DNA from: Myxococcales bacterium
GTDB lineage: Bacteria > Myxococcota > Myxococcia > Myxococcales > Anaeromyxobacteraceae
Assembly: GCA_021848865.1 (NCBI GenBank)
Contig: JAJZTO010000002.1
Span: forward strand, 1 to 24,873
Length of the DNA: 24,873 nt
Direction: 5' to 3'
The position numbers and the translations under genes were made by a program. The notes beneath the pieces were generated by a model. The model worked only from the letters and a program-made list of their open reading frames with translations, made no database searches and had not been told where the DNA came from. This document shows, one piece after another, positions 22,347 to 24,873 of this stretch (the stretch's first letter is position 1; every line of letters begins with the position of its first letter).

Positions 22347-24458
22347 ATGCCGGGACCACTCAGCGCAATGGACGGCGCCATCGTCGCCGAGGAGGCCGAC
22401 CTCCTCGACCGCACCCGCACCGCGCTGCGGGCCGCCGCCGACCGAGCCCGGCGGTCGCTCCAGTCGCGCGGGCGAGCCCAGGAGAGCGCCGCGTCGCTGC
22501 GAGAGCAGGCCATCGGCGCCTCGGAGGCCGACCTCCCGGCCCTGCTGCAGGGGCTGGGCGCCGCCCAGGCCCTGGCCCGGCGCGAGGGGGCGCCGCCGCC
22601 GCCCGATCCGGCCTCTCCCTACTTCGCCCACCTGCGGCTCCGGATGCAGGGGGAGGCGCGCGACTACCTCCTCGGCCGCGGGACCTTCGTGGACCTGCGC
22701 GCCGGCCTCCGGGTGGTGGACTGGCGCATCTCCCCGGTGGCCCAGGTCTTCTACCGCTACCAGGAGGGGGACGACTTCGAGGAGGCCTTCCCGGCGGGGC
22801 CGGCGACGGGCCTGGTCGAGGCCCGGCGCATCCTGGTCATCGAGCGCGGGGAGCTCACCCGCGTGCTGACCGGCGACCGATCGCTGGTGCGGCTCCCCGA
22901 CGGAGGCTGGGCGGCGGAGGAGCAGGCGGCGCTCGCCGGCGGCGCCGGCACCGCCGCGCGCGAGGGCTTCCTGGGCGTGGGGGCGGGGGCGCCGGGGCGC
23001 CGCGGCCGGCCCGACGTCACCGCGACGCTCGACGCCGAGCAGCACGCGGCCCTGTCGGCGCCCGAGGGGCGGCCCCTGCTGGTGCTGGGGAGCGCCGGGA
23101 GCGGCAAGACCACCGTCGCCCTGCACCGGCTGGCCCGCATCGCCGTGGCCCACGGCGGCCACGACGCCATGGCGGTGGTGGTCCCGGAGGAGGGGCTGGC
23201 GCGCCTGTCGCGCCGCCTGCTGGCGCCGCTGGGGCTCGCGGAGGCGCGGGTCGAGACGCTCGCCTCCTGGCTCGCCCGCGGCGCGGCCGCCGCCTTCGGC
23301 GCCCGGGGGCTGCGGCTCCACGCCGACGGCCCTCCGCTGGCCTCGGCCCTGAAGCGCCACCCGGCGCTGCGGGAGCCGCTGCTGCGGCGCGTGGGCGACC
23401 CCCGGGGCCTCGCCTTCCCCGCCCTGCGGGCGCGGCTCGCCGACGTCCTCACCGACCGCGGGCTGCTGGAGGAGGTGGTGGACCGCGCCGCCGGCTCGCT
23501 CCCCCGCACCGCCGTCGAGGAGACGGTGCGCCACACCCGGCTGCAGCTCGAGACGCCGCTGGCCCGCCAGTTGCGCGGCTACGACCCGGAGCGGCTGCAG
23601 ACGCTCGACGACCGGCCCATCGAGGAGGGCACGCCCGACGAGATCGCCGGCACGCTCGACGTCGAGGACCTGGCCCTGCTGCTCTACCTGCGCGCCCGGG
23701 GCGGCGCCCGCCTCCCCGAGCGGCTCACCCACCTGGTGCTCGACGAGGCGGAGGACTTCTCGGTGTACGAGCTGCACGCGCTGGGGCGCCAGCTGGCCCC
23801 GGAGGCCGGCGCCACGCTGGCCGGGGACGAGCTGCAGCGGACCGCCGCCAGCTTCCCCGGCTGGAGCGGCGCCCTGGAGGCGCTGGGGGTGGGCGAGCCC
23901 GCCGTCTGCCGCCTCGAGCTCTCCTATCGCTGCCCCCGGCCGGTGGCGGAGCTGGCGCGCCGCATCCTGGGCGCGGGCGCCGCGCCGGGCCGGGCCCGCG
24001 CCGCACGGGCCGGCGCGCCGGTGGGCCTGCACCACTTCCCCGAGGCGGCCCAGGCCCACCTGTTCCTGGCCGGCGCGCTGCGCGACCTGGTGGACCGCGA
24101 GCCGGCGGCGTCGGTGGGCGTGGTGGCGGCCGGGCCGTCGGCGGCCCGGGCCTTCCACGCCAGCCTCGACGCGGTGCCGGGGACCCGGCTGGTGCTGGAC
24201 GGCGCCTTCTCCTTCGAGCCGGGGGTGGACGTCACCGACGTGGAGTCGGCCAAGGGGCTGGAGTGGGACTACGTGGTGGTCCCCGACGCCACCGCCGCCG
24301 CCTACCCGGCCGACGACGAGGCCCGGCGGCGCCTGCACGTCGCGGTGACCCGCGCCTCCCACCAGCTCTGGATCCTCTCCTGGGGGCGGCGCACGCCGCT
24401 GCTGGCCGGGGCGTCGCCGGCGGCGGAGGGGCTGCTGGGGCCGGCCGGCGCGGCCTGA
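22347..24458 (+). CDS. HelD-like UvrD-family ATPase
   Basis: A protein of 703 residues from the ATG at 22347; an ATG at 22368 is also possible and neither has a good ribosome binding site. Residues about 10-80 are charged and helical, probably coiled coil. SPYFAHLRLRM, DYLLGRGTFVDLR and RVVDWRISPVAQVFYRY (about 90-138) are the N-terminal signature of the HelD family, which binds RNA polymerase and recycles it. Walker A is GSAGSGKTT (248-256). The Walker B box is VLDEAEDFSV, with DEAED where UvrD proteins usually have DEAQD. ELSYRCPRPV and RRRLHVAVTRASHQLWI near the C-terminus are helicase motifs IV and VI. The role could be RNA polymerase release or nucleic acid remodelling. It is divergent from the desaturase-like gene. 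Confidence 0.85.
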   Translation: MPGPLSAMDGAIVAEEADLLDRTRTALRAAADRARRSLQSRGRAQESAASLREQAIGASEADLPALLQGLGAAQALARREGAPPPPDPASPYFAHLRLRMQGEARDYLLGRGTFVDLRAGLRVVDWRISPVAQVFYRYQEGDDFEEAFPAGPATGLVEARRILVIERGELTRVLTGDRSLVRLPDGGWAAEEQAALAGGAGTAAREGFLGVGAGAPGRRGRPDVTATLDAEQHAALSAPEGRPLLVLGSAGSGKTTVALHRLARIAVAHGGHDAMAVVVPEEGLARLSRRLLAPLGLAEARVETLASWLARGAAAAFGARGLRLHADGPPLASALKRHPALREPLLRRVGDPRGLAFPALRARLADVLTDRGLLEEVVDRAAGSLPRTAVEETVRHTRLQLETPLARQLRGYDPERLQTLDDRPIEEGTPDEIAGTLDVEDLALLLYLRARGGARLPERLTHLVLDEAEDFSVYELHALGRQLAPEAGATLAGDELQRTAASFPGWSGALEALGVGEPAVCRLELSYRCPRPVAELARRILGAGAAPGRARAARAGAPVGLHHFPEAAQAHLFLAGALRDLVDREPAASVGVVAAGPSAARAFHASLDAVPGTRLVLDGAFSFEPGVDVTDVESAKGLEWDYVVVPDATAAAYPADDEARRRLHVAVTRASHQLWILSWGRRTPLLAGASPAAEGLLGPAGAA

Positions 24459-24465
24459 GGGCCGC
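24450..24465 (+). terminator. Hairpin enclosing the stop codon of the HelD-like gene
   Basis: GCGGCC (24450-24455) and GGCCGC (24460-24465) pair around the loop TGAG, which contains the TGA stop (24456-24458). It is short, so weak as a terminator on its own. Confidence 0.3.
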
Positions 24466-24477
24466 TCGCCCGCCGGC

Positions 24478-24507
24478 TTGCCTCCCGGGCCGGCCCCGGG
24501 CTATTCC
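24478..24507 (+). promoter_or_regulatory. Probable promoter of tgt
   Basis: TTGCCT (24478-24483) and TATTCC (24502-24507) are spaced by 18 bases. Transcription would begin within a few bases of the ATG at 24515, so the transcript would have almost no leader. No ribosome binding site is visible before that ATG, which agrees. Confidence 0.4.
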
Positions 24508-24514
24508 GGCCGCC

Positions 24515-24873
24515 ATGCCCTCCTCCTTCCGCCCCGGCGCGCGAGACGTGGAATCGCGCGCCCGGCGCGGGACGCTCCTCACGCCCCACGGCGCGGTGGA
24601 GACCCCGGCCTTCATGCCGGTGGGCACGCGGGCCACGGTCACCGGGCTCACCCCGGGCGACCTCCGGGCCGTGGGCGCCGGGATGGTGCTCGGCAACACC
24701 TACCACCTGCTGCTGCGCCCCGGCCCCGACGCGGTGGCCCACTTCGGCGGCCTGCACCGCTTCATGGCCTGGGACGGCCCCATCCTCACCGACTCGGGCG
24801 GCTTCCAGATCTTCTCGCTCGCCGCCGACCGGACCGTCACCGAGGCCGGGGCGCGCTTTCGCAGCTACGTGGA
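24515..24873 (+). CDS. tgt: Queuine tRNA-ribosyltransferase (tRNA-guanine transglycosylase), 5' part
   Basis: The frame from the ATG at 24515 is open to the end of the window (119 complete codons) and is cut by the edge. In bacteria the enzyme swaps guanine 34 of GU(N)-anticodon tRNAs for preQ1, a step of queuosine synthesis. The N-terminus fits the family: GTLLTPHGAVETPAFMPVGT (about 19-38), VLGNTYHLLLRPG (about 58-70), the segment FMAWDGPILTDSGGFQIFSL (83-102) and then FRSYV. Asp93 in the TDSGGFQ motif is the conserved active-site aspartate (Asp89 in E. coli). The zinc site and second half are outside the window. It follows the HelD-like gene by 56 bases but appears to have its own promoter. 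Confidence 0.95.
   Translation, partial: MPSSFRPGARDVESRARRGTLLTPHGAVETPAFMPVGTRATVTGLTPGDLRAVGAGMVLGNTYHLLLRPGPDAVAHFGGLHRFMAWDGPILTDSGGFQIFSLAADRTVTEAGARFRSYV

Overview
The window is very G+C-rich DNA (hand counts of sample lines give about 75% in most genes) with dense genes and G/C at most third codon positions. Together with the gene set, this suggests a myxobacterium-like proteobacterium, most likely near Anaeromyxobacter. That placement is inference from composition and gene families, not from a marker gene. No tRNA, rRNA, CRISPR array or intact insertion sequence was seen.

Layout: (1) 1-943, minus strand: a DTW-domain tRNA-modifying enzyme followed by the first codons of a probable YcaQ-type winged-helix protein that runs off the left edge. 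(2) 944-1732: a NYN nuclease-fold protein with an OST-HTH/LOTUS domain. (3) 1799-5351: a three-gene nucleobase/nucleoside uptake operon, with a Tsx-type outer-membrane channel, an AzgA-type purine permease and a UraA-type uracil permease. It ends in a hairpin between convergent genes. (4) 5383-10050, minus strand: a lower-G+C block of secreted envelope proteins, namely an outer-membrane protein, a lipoprotein and a 799-residue modular lipoprotein. Between them lies a short stretch that begins with an exact 29-bp copy of part of the uracil permease gene. (5) 10178-12013, minus strand: an alpha/beta hydrolase and a LuxR-type regulator whose start is preceded by a run of 11 G. (6) 12146-12961, minus strand: a long uracil phosphoribosyltransferase, which would trap uracil brought in by the permease of region 3. 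(7) 13077-13850: an outer-membrane protein with a lysine/alanine repeat linker. (8) 13921-15543, minus strand: class I [4Fe-4S] fumarase. (9) 15731-15934, minus strand: a cold-shock protein with a recognisable promoter and a leader packed with hairpins. (10) 16055-19610: divergent acyl-CoA dehydrogenase and acyl-CoA synthetase sharing a palindromic operator candidate. (11) 19734-22189: MsrA, a membrane-anchored hexapeptide-repeat protein, and a convergent, overlapping diiron acyl-ACP desaturase-like protein. (12) 22347-24458: a HelD-like UvrD-family ATPase. (13) 24515 to the right edge: the start of queuosine tRNA-guanine transglycosylase.

Most of the window is housekeeping: nucleobase salvage, fatty acid activation and oxidation, the TCA cycle and tRNA modification. 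The least explained part is 5383-11203: an envelope island with a possible switchable regulator next to it and a recombination scar. The best-defined regulatory structure is the cold-shock gene leader.
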